In this document: positions 54,537 through 63,482 of the stretch, one piece after another | Numbering within the stretch: the first letter of the stretch is position 1 | How the letters are laid out: every line of letters begins with the position of its first letter | Assembly: GCA_016720925.1 (NCBI GenBank) | Contig: JADKJR010000015.1 | Location: forward strand, 1-64,000 | Origin: Betaproteobacteria bacterium | GTDB taxonomy: Bacteria > Pseudomonadota > Gammaproteobacteria > Burkholderiales > Usitatibacteraceae | Length of the DNA stretch: 64,000 bases | Direction: 5' to 3' | Program-made: the position numbers and the translations under genes | Notes under the pieces: model-generated | The model's database searches: none | Told to the model about the DNA's origin: nothing | The model's input: the letters and a program-made list of their open reading frames with translations, nothing else

Positions 54537-55377
54537 ATGCAACATATCAAGCGGGCAGCATTCGCAGTTGCGATGGTCATGGCGACGTTGACGGGCGCAC
54601 TGGTCGCGTCCAACTCGTTGGCACAAGGCAGTGGTAGCGATGCCACGGTCAAGGAAATAGAGAAATATCGTCAGGCACTGGGCGATGGCAACCCTGCGGA
54701 ACTTTGGGAAGCGCGTGGTGAAGATCTGTGGAAAAAGAAGCGCGGACCGAAAGACGCGTCGCTGGAACATTGCGATCTAGGTCTGGGCGCCGGCAAGGTC
54801 AAGGGGGCCTACGCGATACTGCCGAAGTATTTCTGGCGACACCGACAAAGTTGAGGATTTGGAATCACGCCTGGTCACGTGCATGGTGATGCTGCAAGGC
54901 TTCAAATACGCGGATGCAAAAAAAAATCCTTTCGGCAACCCGGAACGAAAATCCGACATGGAGGCGCTTGTGGCATATGTCACATCGGAGTCGCGGGGAA
55001 TGAAGATGAACGTCGCGGTCCGCCACCCGAAGGAAAGGGAAGCCTATGAAATCGGCAAGACAATGTTCTTCCATCGTGGTGGCCCGCATGACTTTGGATG
55101 CGCGACCTGCCATGGCGCGGACAACCAGCGTATTCGTTTGCAAGACCTTCCCAATCTCACCAAAACAGAGCCGGCGCAGCGGGCTTATACGTCGTGGCCC
55201 GCCTATCGGGTCTCGCAGGGTGAGTTAAGGTCATTCCAGTGGCGCTTGAACGACTGCTTCCGGCAGCAGCGCTTTCCGGACATCGAATTTATCTCCCAGG
55301 GCTCCATTGCCCTGACAACTTACTTGGCCAAGAACGCCAATGGCGGTGTGCTTGCCGCGCCGGCGATCAAACGATAA
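54537..55377 (+). CDS. soxA: SoxA, monoheme cytochrome c (frameshifted in this sequence)
   Basis: Signal peptide at MQHIKRAAFAVAMVMATL. The first reading covers LEHCDLGLGAGKVKGAYA to 54833; the second continues DTDKVEDLESRLVTCMV onward. Skipping one base at about 54834 restores a single protein of about 279 residues. One haem motif, CATCH, is present, and the axial Cys is in LNDCFRQQRFP; the two N-terminal cysteines form the disulfide of the monoheme type. It attaches thiosulfate to SoxY together with SoxX. An indel error is likelier than a natural loss, because soxX is intact 9 nt downstream. Confidence 0.88.
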
Positions 55378-55386
55378 GGGGTGGGC

Positions 55387-56004
55387 ATGAAAAATATAAA
55401 ATTCGCTTCTTTGTCGGTGCTGGTGTGCGCATTGTCCGCGCAGTATTGTGTTGCGGCTCCGCCGGAGAAGCTGTCGCATGCTGAAGCCGTCATGCTGGCT
55501 TCTTTCAAGGATCGCGGCCAAGCAAAAGTGGAACGCCTGAATCAGGATGAAACGCAGCGGCTGTGTTCTCAATATCCCGTCAAGCGGACCAAGGAAATGG
55601 CCGCAAAGATCGAAGCGCTCAACATGAAAACGCTGAAGTATCCCGCGGACGGCAAGTTGCTGGGGGACTGGAAGGAAGGCGAGAAAATCGCGCAATCGGG
55701 CGTGGGCAAGCAATTCAGTGACGATCCGGCGAAGCCTTCTGGCGCCAATTGCTACGCTTGCCACCAACTGACGAAGGCGGAAATATCCTTCGGCAATATG
55801 GGGCCGAGTCTCTACAATTTTGGCAAATTGCGCGGCTTCACCGAGGCGACGCAGAAGTATGCGTACGGAAAAATATACAACTCGGAAGCTTTTTCAGCTT
55901 GCACAAACATGCCGCGCTTTGGACACAACGGCATTCTCACCGAAGAGCAGATGAAGCACATCACCGCGCTGCTGATGGATCCGAGTTCACCCGTAAACAA
56001 GTAG
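55387..56004 (+). CDS. soxX: SoxX, monoheme cytochrome c
   Basis: 205 residues, signal peptide at the start. Haem motif CYACH at residues 122-126; the distal Met is in ACTNMPRFGHNG. Forms SoxAX. Longer than minimal SoxX by an N-terminal domain of about 80 residues. ATG 55387 is preceded by AAGGGG; a GTG two codons earlier is an alternative. A terminator follows. Confidence 0.94.
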   Translation: MKNIKFASLSVLVCALSAQYCVAAPPEKLSHAEAVMLASFKDRGQAKVERLNQDETQRLCSQYPVKRTKEMAAKIEALNMKTLKYPADGKLLGDWKEGEKIAQSGVGKQFSDDPAKPSGANCYACHQLTKAEISFGNMGPSLYNFGKLRGFTEATQKYAYGKIYNSEAFSACTNMPRFGHNGILTEEQMKHITALLMDPSSPVNK

Positions 56005-56015
56005 TGTCGCATCAG

Positions 56016-56039
56016 GCCCGGCGTGTCCGGGCTTTTTTT
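56016..56039 (+). terminator. Rho-independent terminator after soxX
   Basis: GCCCGG (56016-56021) pairs with CCGGGC (56027-56032), loop of 5 nt, followed by seven T. It separates soxYZ-AX from the soxB part of the cluster. Confidence 0.85.
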
Positions 56040-56065
56040 GCATCGACAAACATCTGGAGGCGATC

Positions 56066-56581
56066 ATGAATACTCATCCCGCTAAAGGTATTGCAGCCAT
56101 TGTGTTCGGCTCACTCGTTTGCGTATCGACGTTTTCGAACGCCGCCGAAGAGCCGACCTTCACGGTCAAGCTGCTGTCGCCGGAAACGGCGCTGAAGGCT
56201 GCGCAGGCGGCGCTCGGCAAATGCCGCAAGGATGGTTTTCAGACGGCGGTGGCCGTCGTGGACCGCGCCGGCATCGTGCAGGTGGTGCTGCGCGATCGCT
56301 ATGCCGGCGCGCATACGCCCGATGTGGCGGTCGCCAAGGCATGGACGGCGGCCAGTTTCAAGCAGTCGACGACCTCACTGGCCATCGAGACACAGCCCGG
56401 CAAACCGATGAGCGGCATCCGGCAATTGCCGCGCGCGATGGTGGCGGGCGGCGCGTTGCCGATCGAAGCGGGTGGTAATTTGCTTGGAGCTATTGCGGTA
56501 TCGGGCGCGCCAGGTGGCGATGCCGACGATGCCTGCGCGAAAGCCGGTATCAAGGCGATTTCCGACGAGATCGAGTTCTAG
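56066..56581 (+). CDS. GlcG/HbpS-type haem-binding protein
   Basis: 171 residues with a signal peptide (GIAAIVFGSLVCVSTFSNAA). The mature GlcG/HbpS domain shows VAVVDRAGIVQVVLRDRYAG, then TPDVAVAKAWTAASF and a Gly-rich GGALPIEAGGNLLGAIAVSG. Such proteins bind haem or cobalamin-like ligands; a periplasmic role next to SoxB is common but not understood. CTGGAGG lies upstream of ATG 56066. 14 nt before soxB. Confidence 0.85.
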   Translation: MNTHPAKGIAAIVFGSLVCVSTFSNAAEEPTFTVKLLSPETALKAAQAALGKCRKDGFQTAVAVVDRAGIVQVVLRDRYAGAHTPDVAVAKAWTAASFKQSTTSLAIETQPGKPMSGIRQLPRAMVAGGALPIEAGGNLLGAIAVSGAPGGDADDACAKAGIKAISDEIEF

Positions 56582-56595
56582 AAGGATCGGAAAGC

Positions 56596-58317
56596 ATGTC
56601 GAACCTGAGCCGTCGCGAATTCCTTCACTTGCTTGCGGTTGCCGGCGCTGGCGGCTTCGCGCTCGATCACGGGACAGCACTCGCGGCGACGGAAAAGGCA
56701 GTCTCGTTATACGATTTGCCGCGTTTCGGTAATGTGCATTTGCTGCACATGACTGACTGTCACGCGCAGTTGAAGCCGATCTACTTTCGCGAACCCAACG
56801 TGAATCTCGGTATTGCCGGATCAGTCGGTCAGCCGCCACATCTGGTTGGTGAGCATTTGTTGAAGCACTTCAACATCAAAGCCGGTGGCGCCGAGGCCCA
56901 TGCGTTCACGTACCTGGATTTCGACAAGGCCGCACGCACGTACGGCAAAGTTGGCGGCTTTGCGCATCTCTCGACGCTGGTGAAGCAAATGAAGGCCTCG
57001 CGTCCTGGCGCCTTGCTGCTTGACGGTGGCGATACCTGGCAGGGTTCCGCCACGGCACTATGGACCAAGGGGCAAGACATGGTGGATGCGTGTCTTGAAC
57101 TCGGCGTCAACGTGATGACGGGGCACTGGGAATTCACGCTAGGTGACAAACGCGTCAAGGAAATCATCGAAAAAGATTTCAAAGGCAAGGTCGATTTCAT
57201 TGCGCAGAATGTGCAGACCACCGATTTCGGCGACCCGGTATTTCCGCCGTACGTCATCAAGGAAATGAATGGCGTGCCGGTGGCGATCATCGGCCAGGCC
57301 TTTCCCTACACGCCGATCGCCAATCCACGTTACCTCACGCCCGAATGGAGTTTCGGCATCAAGGAAACGGAGATGCAGAAAGTCGTCGACGAAGTGCGCG
57401 CCAAGGGCGCGGCCGTGGTGGTACTGCTTTCGCACAATGGCATGGATGTTGATCTGAAACTGGCATCGCGCGTGACCGGCATCGACGCGATTCTGGGAGG
57501 CCATACGCACGATGGCGTACCTGCACCGGTTTCCATCATGAACAGCAAGGGCCGGACGCTGGTGACCAATGCCGGTTCCAACAGCAAGTTTCTCGGTGTG
57601 CTCGACTTCGATGTGAAGAACGGCAAGATCGCCGATTTCCGCTATCGCCTGCTGCCGGTTTTTGCCAACCTTTTGCCGGCCGACAAGAACATGGATGCGC
57701 TGATCTCCAAAATTCGCGCGCCATACGAAGCGAAGCTCGCCGAGAAACTCGCAGTCACCGAAGGGCTGCTTTATCGTCGCGGCAATTTCAATGGCACCTT
57801 CGATCAATTGATTCTGGATGGCCTGATGGAAATGAAGGGCGCGGAGATGGCGTTTTCACCGGGATTCCGCTGGGGCACATCACTGCTGCCGGGGCAGGCC
57901 ATCACCATGGAACACCTGATGGACCAGACGGCGATTACCTATCCTTACAGCACGCTGAACGAATTCACCGGCGAGATGGTCAAGACCATTCTCGAAGATG
58001 TTGCCGACAATTTGTTCAACCCCGATCCGTACTATCAGCAGGGTGGCGATATGGTTCGGGTCGGCGGCCTTTCCTATACTTGTGATCCCAATGCCAGGAT
58101 GGGCGGGCGGATCAGCAGCATGACGCTCAAGGGCAAACCGATCGACGCAAACAAAAAATACAAAGTCGCGGGTTGGGCCCCGGTGGCGGAAGGCGCGACC
58201 GGCGAGCCGATTTGGGACCTGATGGCATCGTATCTGCGCGACAAGAAGACGATCCATCCCAAAAAACTCAATCTGCCCGAACTGGTCGGCATGAAAGGCA
58301 ATGCGGGGATCGCATGA
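56596..58317 (+). CDS. soxB: SoxB, sulfate thiol hydrolase
   Basis: 573 residues, a dimanganese enzyme of the 5'-nucleotidase family that releases sulfate from SoxY. Twin-arginine signal SRREFLHLLAVAGAGG. Metal-binding motifs: LLHMTDCHAQLKP, LLDGGDTWQGS, MTGHWEFTLG and ILGGHTHDG. The stop overlaps the metallohydrolase start as ATGA. Together with SoxYZ and SoxAX but without SoxCD, this gives a truncated Sox cycle that leaves sulfur for the Dsr pathway. Confidence 0.97.
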   Translation: MSNLSRREFLHLLAVAGAGGFALDHGTALAATEKAVSLYDLPRFGNVHLLHMTDCHAQLKPIYFREPNVNLGIAGSVGQPPHLVGEHLLKHFNIKAGGAEAHAFTYLDFDKAARTYGKVGGFAHLSTLVKQMKASRPGALLLDGGDTWQGSATALWTKGQDMVDACLELGVNVMTGHWEFTLGDKRVKEIIEKDFKGKVDFIAQNVQTTDFGDPVFPPYVIKEMNGVPVAIIGQAFPYTPIANPRYLTPEWSFGIKETEMQKVVDEVRAKGAAVVVLLSHNGMDVDLKLASRVTGIDAILGGHTHDGVPAPVSIMNSKGRTLVTNAGSNSKFLGVLDFDVKNGKIADFRYRLLPVFANLLPADKNMDALISKIRAPYEAKLAEKLAVTEGLLYRRGNFNGTFDQLILDGLMEMKGAEMAFSPGFRWGTSLLPGQAITMEHLMDQTAITYPYSTLNEFTGEMVKTILEDVADNLFNPDPYYQQGGDMVRVGGLSYTCDPNARMGGRISSMTLKGKPIDANKKYKVAGWAPVAEGATGEPIWDLMASYLRDKKTIHPKKLNLPELVGMKGNAGIA

Positions 58318-59285
58318 TCGCCTGGCGCCGCCGGTATTTTGTGTCTTGCATGCTATGGGCACTTGCCGGACGACCAGATATTTTGATTGCCGCGACAGGC
58401 GAGATCCCGGACCTTAAGCCACAGAAAGTGGCGGCGGACGTTTATCTGTTCCAGGGCAAGGCGGGCACCGCATCGCAAGACAATCGCGGCTTCAATTCCA
58501 ACGCAGGTTTTGTGATTACGCGGGACGGCGTGGTGGTGATTGACGCGCTTGGGACGCCGTTACTCGGCGAGGCGATGGTCGCCGCCATTCACAGGGTTAC
58601 GGACAAACCCATCCGCAAAGTGATCGTCACGCACTACCATGCCGATCATTTCTATGGCTTGCAGGCGTTCAAGAACGCCGGTGCGGAAGTGTGGGCCCAT
58701 CAAACCGCACGCGAATACCTCGATGGCGGGGAGGGGGCCGCCCGGCTCGCGCAGAGGCGCGCCGATCTCGCCCCATGGGTTGACGATGCGACGCGATTGG
58801 TGCCGCCAGATGTATGGCTGGACGGCAATCGATCCTTTGCGCTTGGCGGCACCCAGTTCGACCTAATCCATCTTGGTCCGGCACACGCGCCTGACGACAC
58901 TATCGTTGTGGTCGGCAACTCCGGTGTGATTTTCACCGGCGATATCCTCTTTACCGGGCGTGTGCCGTTCGTCGGCGAAGCCGATAGCAAACGGTGGCTG
59001 CAGACAATTTCCAAGTTGCTTGATCTGAAGCCGAAGATCATGATTACCGGTCATGGTGAGCCATCGCGCAATCCGGCCGCCGATCTGGTTTTGACGCGGG
59101 ACTATCTCATTTACCTTCGGCAGATGATGGGCAAGGCCGTGGACGATTTTGTGTCCTTTGACGAGGCCTATGCCCGCACCGATTGGAGTCGCTATGCCAC
59201 GCTGCCGGCATTCGAAGCGGCCAATCGTGTCAATGCCTACGGGACATACTTGCTGATGGAAAAAGAATCGCTGGCAAAGAAATGA
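58314..59285 (+). CDS. Metallo-beta-lactamase-fold hydrolase (SoxH-like)
   Basis: 323 residues. N-terminal signal (YFVSCMLWALAGRP). The zinc motif HYHADH is at residues 107-112, with later HLGPAHAPDD and GHGEPS supplying further ligands. It belongs to the quinoprotein-relay/SoxH type of exported hydrolases. The substrate in the Sox context is unknown. Overlaps soxB and the next gene by 4 nt each (ATGA), so the three are translated together. Confidence 0.85.
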   Translation: MIAWRRRYFVSCMLWALAGRPDILIAATGEIPDLKPQKVAADVYLFQGKAGTASQDNRGFNSNAGFVITRDGVVVIDALGTPLLGEAMVAAIHRVTDKPIRKVIVTHYHADHFYGLQAFKNAGAEVWAHQTAREYLDGGEGAARLAQRRADLAPWVDDATRLVPPDVWLDGNRSFALGGTQFDLIHLGPAHAPDDTIVVVGNSGVIFTGDILFTGRVPFVGEADSKRWLQTISKLLDLKPKIMITGHGEPSRNPAADLVLTRDYLIYLRQMMGKAVDDFVSFDEAYARTDWSRYATLPAFEAANRVNAYGTYLLMEKESLAKK

Positions 59286-59788
59286 TTTCCCGACATAACG
59301 CGTTGCAACGTCTGATCGCGCGGTCGATCGTGATTGCGGTTCTGCTTGCCAGTCCACCGCTATCAGCCGCCGAATCATTGCTGCTGCCGGCAGCCGATCT
59401 GTTGGCGGATTCGAAACTGGTGGCGAGCACTGGCGCGCCCTTGATCTTGCTGGTCAGCCTGCCGGGATGTCCACATTGTGAAGTGGTGCGGCGTTCGCAC
59501 TTGTTGCCACTGCTGCGTGCGGATCAGGCGGCTCGGAAGCCCTTGATCCGCCAAGTCGAACTGCATGGCAAAGAGACACTGCGGGATTTCGATGGGCATA
59601 CCACCACCCACGCGGAATTTGCGCGCCGGTACAAATTCAAGATTGCACCCGTCGTCATGTTCCTCGACGCGAATGGAGAAATGCTGACTGAGCCGTTGGT
59701 GGGTTCGATGATCCCCGATTTTTACGGGGCTTACTTCGATACCGCGTTGGCAGAGGCCACATCAAAGTTAACGGCTACTCGTCCTTGA
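59282..59788 (+). CDS. Periplasmic thioredoxin-fold protein
   Basis: 168 residues. Signal peptide, then a thioredoxin fold with active-site CPHC (Cys63 and Cys66) in LLVSLPGCPHCEVVRRSH and cis-Pro region KIAPVVMFLDANGE. The function is likely to keep SoxY or another Sox protein reduced, as SoxW does; the family also serves in cytochrome assembly. It overlaps the metallohydrolase gene and ends the sox cluster. Confidence 0.8.
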   Translation: MISRHNALQRLIARSIVIAVLLASPPLSAAESLLLPAADLLADSKLVASTGAPLILLVSLPGCPHCEVVRRSHLLPLLRADQAARKPLIRQVELHGKETLRDFDGHTTTHAEFARRYKFKIAPVVMFLDANGEMLTEPLVGSMIPDFYGAYFDTALAEATSKLTATRP

Positions 59789-59996
59789 AGTTGGTATATG
59801 TGGCGCTCGCATATGTCGCGGCATCCGCCTGACCTTCTGCGGCGCATGTCCGGATTTGCAGCGTTGTTGCAGCGCGCCGAGACCGAGTTCGGCGGCGGGA
59901 ACACGGGATAGACGTGTACAAAAGGTGTTTTTTGTGTGAAAAACTAAAACACACCGTTCCGGCACAACATGGAATTGCGAAAAAGGCAGCTTTGCG

Positions 59997-60026
59997 TTGA
60001 CCACGCCGGTCAAAAACGGTTAAAAT
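59997..60026 (+). promoter_or_regulatory. tRNA promoter
   Basis: TTGACC (59997-60002), 18 nt, TAAAAT (60021-60026), about 32 nt upstream of the tRNA. Confidence 0.7.
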
Positions 60027-60057
60027 CGCCGTCTCGTTTGGATCAATAAACGACAAT

Positions 60058-60133
60058 TCCCTGATAGCTCAGCTGGTAGAGCGACGGACTGTTAATCCGC
60101 AGGTCCCTGGTTCGAGCCCAGGTCGGGGAGCCA
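60058..60133 (+). tRNA. tRNA-Asn (GTT)
   Basis: 76 nt with encoded CCA. Acceptor arms TCCCTGA and TCGGGGA, D-arm GCTC/GAGC, anticodon loop CTGTTAA, T-arm CCTGG/CCAGG with TTCGAGC. The top pair of the anticodon stem is A-C rather than a Watson-Crick pair. Confidence 0.97.
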
Positions 60134-60141
60134 GATAAAAC

Positions 60142-60168
60142 AACGGCTTAGACCATGTCTAAGCCGTT
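60142..60168 (+). terminator. Hairpin after tRNA-Asn
   Basis: AACGGCTTAGAC pairs with GTCTAAGCCGTT (12-bp stem, 3-nt loop), followed by CTCATTT. It lies 9 nt behind the tRNA. Confidence 0.75.
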
Positions 60169-60500
60169 CTCATTTGGGGTGAATTCCACCCATTTTCTCG
60201 ACGAATCCTCGAGTTTCCCTTTAGCGCAGTGGGATTGGCGCGCGTTTGGCGGGCGTCTTCGCCTTTGCGCCTCGGTGCTGACCAACGAAAACGGACAACG
60301 GTTGTATTAAGCTGGTATCGTCCGCTTCTTCCGAAAATTGTTGCAGAATCCAGTATTGTTGCGCCGGCATGCGGTACGGATCAAACGCAAGAATTGGAAC
60401 TGGCAATGATCGTTCCGTCGGTCCCAGTCCAAGGCCAATAATAAAGTCCAAAGAAATATACGGCGGCAAGTTCAGAAACAAATTCTCAGGAGAAACAACC
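60169..60500. other. Gap without a supported gene
   Basis: Between the tRNA terminator and the ThDP enzyme. No supported coding frame. A stretch at 60229-60281 looks faintly like the 56-nt repeat but is 3 nt short. Confidence 0.5.
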
Positions 60501-62045
60501 ATGAACGGTGCACAGTCACTCGCGCAGACCCTGGTCAATTGTGGCGTGGATATTTGCTTTGCCAATCCAGGCACATCGGAAATGCATTTTGTTGCCGCGC
60601 TGGATTCGGTGAGCGGCATTCGCCCGGTGCTTTGCCTGTTCGAGGGTGTCGTCACCGGTGCGGCGGACGGCTACGGCCGCATTGCCGGCAAACCCGCGGC
60701 AACGCTTCTGCACCTTGGCCCGGGCCTCGCAAATGGACTGGCGAACCTGCACAACGCACGCCGCGCGGCCACGCCAATCGTCAATGTCGTCGGCGACCAC
60801 GCCACCTATCACTTGCAATACGATGCCTTGCTCACCTCCGACATTGTCGGATTCGCCCGCCCGGTCTCGTCGTGGATTTGCGAATCGAAGGGCGCCAAAA
60901 CGGTAGCGGCCGACGCAGCCCGCGCCGTGCAGGCGGCACGCGCGGCGCCCGGTGGCATCGCCACGTTGATTCTTCCCGCCGATGCCGCATGGAACGAAGC
61001 CGACCGCGCCGCGCAACCACTGGCGGATATCGCGCCGTCGGTTGTGAGCACGGACGCCATTGAGTGTGTGGCAAAGCTGCTGGCCAATGGCAAGAAATCG
61101 GCCATACTCTTGCGAGGCAAAGCGCTGCTCGGAGTTGGACTCGAGGCGGCCGGTCGCGTACAGGCCAAGACCGGCGTGCGCTTGTTCTGCGATACCTTCG
61201 CGCCACATACGGAACTTGGTGCCGGCCGGGTGCCGGTGGAGCGTATCCCCTATTTTGCCGAACAGATCACCGCCTTCCTGACCGGAATCGAGCAGATCAT
61301 TCTGGTGGGCTCGAAGCCACCGGTGACGTTCTTCGCATACCCCGGAAAACCGAGCTGGGGCGCGCCGGACGGATGCGAATTCACCTATCTGGCGCAGGTG
61401 CACGAAGACGCCGTGACGGCGTTGCAGAACCTCGCCGATAGCCTGGGTGCCCCGGCAAAATCTCCCGTACGCATCCCGCTGCTGATTCCCCCGCTTCCAA
61501 CCGGCGCATTGACCGCGCTGAGCGTAGCGCAAATCATCGCCAACCTGACGCCTGAAAATGTCATCTACGCGGAGGAAGCCGCTACCTCCGGACTGCCGCT
61601 GTTGATGAACCTCGGTCGCGCCCGCCCGCACACGCACCTGCCGCTGACGGGTGGTTCCATCGGGCAGGGCTTGCCGCTGGCGGTCGGTGCCGCGCTGGCC
61701 GCGCCGGATCGCAAGGTGATTTGCCCGCATGGCGATGGCGGTGCCGCGTACACCATGCAGGCCCTGTGGACCATGGCCCGCGAAAAACTCGATGTGGTTG
61801 TCGTGATCTACGCCAACCGCTCCTACGCCATTCTCAATATCGAAATGCAGCGCGTGGGTGTGAGCAACGTCGGCGCCAAGGCGCTGTCGATGCTTGATTT
61901 GCATAACCCCGAAATGAACTGGGTGCAAATTGCCACCGGCCTGGGCGTCGAGGCGAGCCGCGCAACCACGAACGAAGAGTTCACGGCGCAATACGAGTCG
62001 GCGCTGAAACAAAAAGGGCCGCGGCTGATTGAAGCAATGATTTGA
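60501..62045 (+). CDS. Thiamine-diphosphate enzyme, acetolactate synthase large-subunit-like
   Basis: 514 residues. Catalytic Glu in CLFEGVVTGAADGYGR (about 46-61); ThDP motif CPHGDGGAAYTMQALW ending in NRSYAI. Central domain without a clear FAD signature. It belongs to the group of acetolactate-synthase-like or benzoylformate-decarboxylase-like enzymes; the substrate is a 2-oxo acid. AGGAG lies 8 nt before ATG 60501. The neighbours are flavin-dependent hydroxyacid oxidases, so the group may process lactate-like or other 2-hydroxy acids. Confidence 0.8.
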   Translation: MNGAQSLAQTLVNCGVDICFANPGTSEMHFVAALDSVSGIRPVLCLFEGVVTGAADGYGRIAGKPAATLLHLGPGLANGLANLHNARRAATPIVNVVGDHATYHLQYDALLTSDIVGFARPVSSWICESKGAKTVAADAARAVQAARAAPGGIATLILPADAAWNEADRAAQPLADIAPSVVSTDAIECVAKLLANGKKSAILLRGKALLGVGLEAAGRVQAKTGVRLFCDTFAPHTELGAGRVPVERIPYFAEQITAFLTGIEQIILVGSKPPVTFFAYPGKPSWGAPDGCEFTYLAQVHEDAVTALQNLADSLGAPAKSPVRIPLLIPPLPTGALTALSVAQIIANLTPENVIYAEEAATSGLPLLMNLGRARPHTHLPLTGGSIGQGLPLAVGAALAAPDRKVICPHGDGGAAYTMQALWTMAREKLDVVVVIYANRSYAILNIEMQRVGVSNVGAKALSMLDLHNPEMNWVQIATGLGVEASRATTNEEFTAQYESALKQKGPRLIEAMI

Positions 62046-62076
62046 GCGCGCCAGCAATACAGAAAGGGATTGCCGG

Positions 62077-63462
62077 ATGAGCAATGGAAACTTGATCACT
62101 GAACTGCGCGCGTTGGTGGGAAACGATGGTGTGCTGGAGGCGCCCGATGTGGCGACGCGGTCCGCGGGTGCGTGGCGCCCCGACAACCTCAAGGCGCAAG
62201 CGCTGGTGCGGCCAAAGACCACGGAAGAAGTGTCACGCGTACTGCGCTGGTGCCACGACCACGGAATAAGCGTGGTGACGCAAGGCGGATTGACCGGCCT
62301 CGTGCATGGCGCGGATGCCGCAGCGAACGAGGTGATCCTGTCGCTGGAAAGAATGCGCAACATTGAGAATATCAACCCGCGCCAGCGGACCGCAACCGTG
62401 CAGGCGGGGGTCATCCTCCAGGTACTTCAGGAAGAGGCGGAAAAGCATGATTTAAGTTTCCCGCTTGACCTGGGCGCGCGCGGCACCGCGACCATCGGCG
62501 GCAACGCGGCCACCAATGCCGGCGGTAACCGCGTGATTCGCTACGGCATGATGCGCGACATGGTTCTCGGCCTGGAAGTGGTGCTCGCGGACGGCACCAT
62601 TGTCTCGTCGATGAACCAGTTGATCAAGAACAACGCCGGCTATGACCTCAAGCATCTGTTCATCGGTTCAGAGGGAACACTCGGTGTCATCACGCGGCTG
62701 GTGCTCCGCTTGCGGGAGAAACCGCAGAGCAGCAATGTCGCCGTCGTCGCTGTGCCAAGTTTCGATGCGCTTGTGCGCCTCCTCAAGCATATGGACCGCT
62801 CGCTCGGCGGTACGCTGTCGGCCTTCGAAGTGATGTGGCAGTCCTTTTATCAGTTGGTCACGACTTCACCGGCCAAGGGCAGGCCGCCGATATCGCAGGA
62901 GTATCCGTTTTATGCGTTGATTGAAAGCCTGGGCTCTGATCGGGGGCATGACACCACACGATTCAATGCCGCGCTGGAAGCGGCGATGGAACAGCAACTC
63001 ATTGTCGACGCGGCGATCTCGCAATCCGATGCCGATTGCCATGCGTTCTGGTCGCTGCGTGACGATGTCGAGCAAGTGATGCATGGCGGCATGCCGGTGA
63101 TCTTCGATGTTTCGCTGCCAATTGGCGAAATGGAGAACTACGCCGGCAATCTTCGCGCCGCGCTGCGTGCGGCGATCGGCGAACATAAACTATGGATTTT
63201 CGGACACATGGGCGACGGCAACCTGCATGTGATCGTGCAGGTCAAGGCGCAGGACCACGCTACATTGAAGCCGAAGATTGAGGCACAGGTTTATGGCGGC
63301 TTGCAGTCATTCCGCGGCTCCGTTTCAGCGGAGCATGGCATCGGGCTCGAAAAGAAGCCGTGGCTGCCGGTCAGCCGCAACGAGGCGGAACTGGCGCTCA
63401 TGCGCACGCTCAAGTCGGCGCTGGACCCGAAGAGCATCTTGAATCCCGGCAAGGTTTTTTGA
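62077..63462 (+). CDS. FAD-binding oxidoreductase, GlcD/D-lactate dehydrogenase type
   Basis: 461 residues. N-terminal FAD_binding_4 domain with VSVVTQGGLTGLVHGA-like segment (reads GISVVTQGGLTGLVHG), GTATIGGNAATNAGGNRV and LFIGSEGTLGVITRL; C-terminal domain with WIFGHMGDGNLHV and SVSAEHGIGLEKK, which bind substrate and metal. It oxidises a D-2-hydroxy acid such as D-lactate or glycolate. AAAGGG lies upstream. 31 nt behind the ThDP enzyme. Confidence 0.9.
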   Translation: MSNGNLITELRALVGNDGVLEAPDVATRSAGAWRPDNLKAQALVRPKTTEEVSRVLRWCHDHGISVVTQGGLTGLVHGADAAANEVILSLERMRNIENINPRQRTATVQAGVILQVLQEEAEKHDLSFPLDLGARGTATIGGNAATNAGGNRVIRYGMMRDMVLGLEVVLADGTIVSSMNQLIKNNAGYDLKHLFIGSEGTLGVITRLVLRLREKPQSSNVAVVAVPSFDALVRLLKHMDRSLGGTLSAFEVMWQSFYQLVTTSPAKGRPPISQEYPFYALIESLGSDRGHDTTRFNAALEAAMEQQLIVDAAISQSDADCHAFWSLRDDVEQVMHGGMPVIFDVSLPIGEMENYAGNLRAALRAAIGEHKLWIFGHMGDGNLHVIVQVKAQDHATLKPKIEAQVYGGLQSFRGSVSAEHGIGLEKKPWLPVSRNEAELALMRTLKSALDPKSILNPGKVF

Positions 63463-63482
63463 ACGCGCGCGAAAGGTCGATC

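Noticed and set aside
60229..60281. Possible sixth copy of the 56-nt hairpin
   Set aside because: It shares GATTGGCG and CGGTGCTGA at the ends but is 3 nt shorter and the inner arms do not pair.
60516..62414. Minus-strand open frame (632 codons) opposite the ThDP enzyme
   Set aside because: Composition shadow of the coding strand, which holds intact catalytic motifs.
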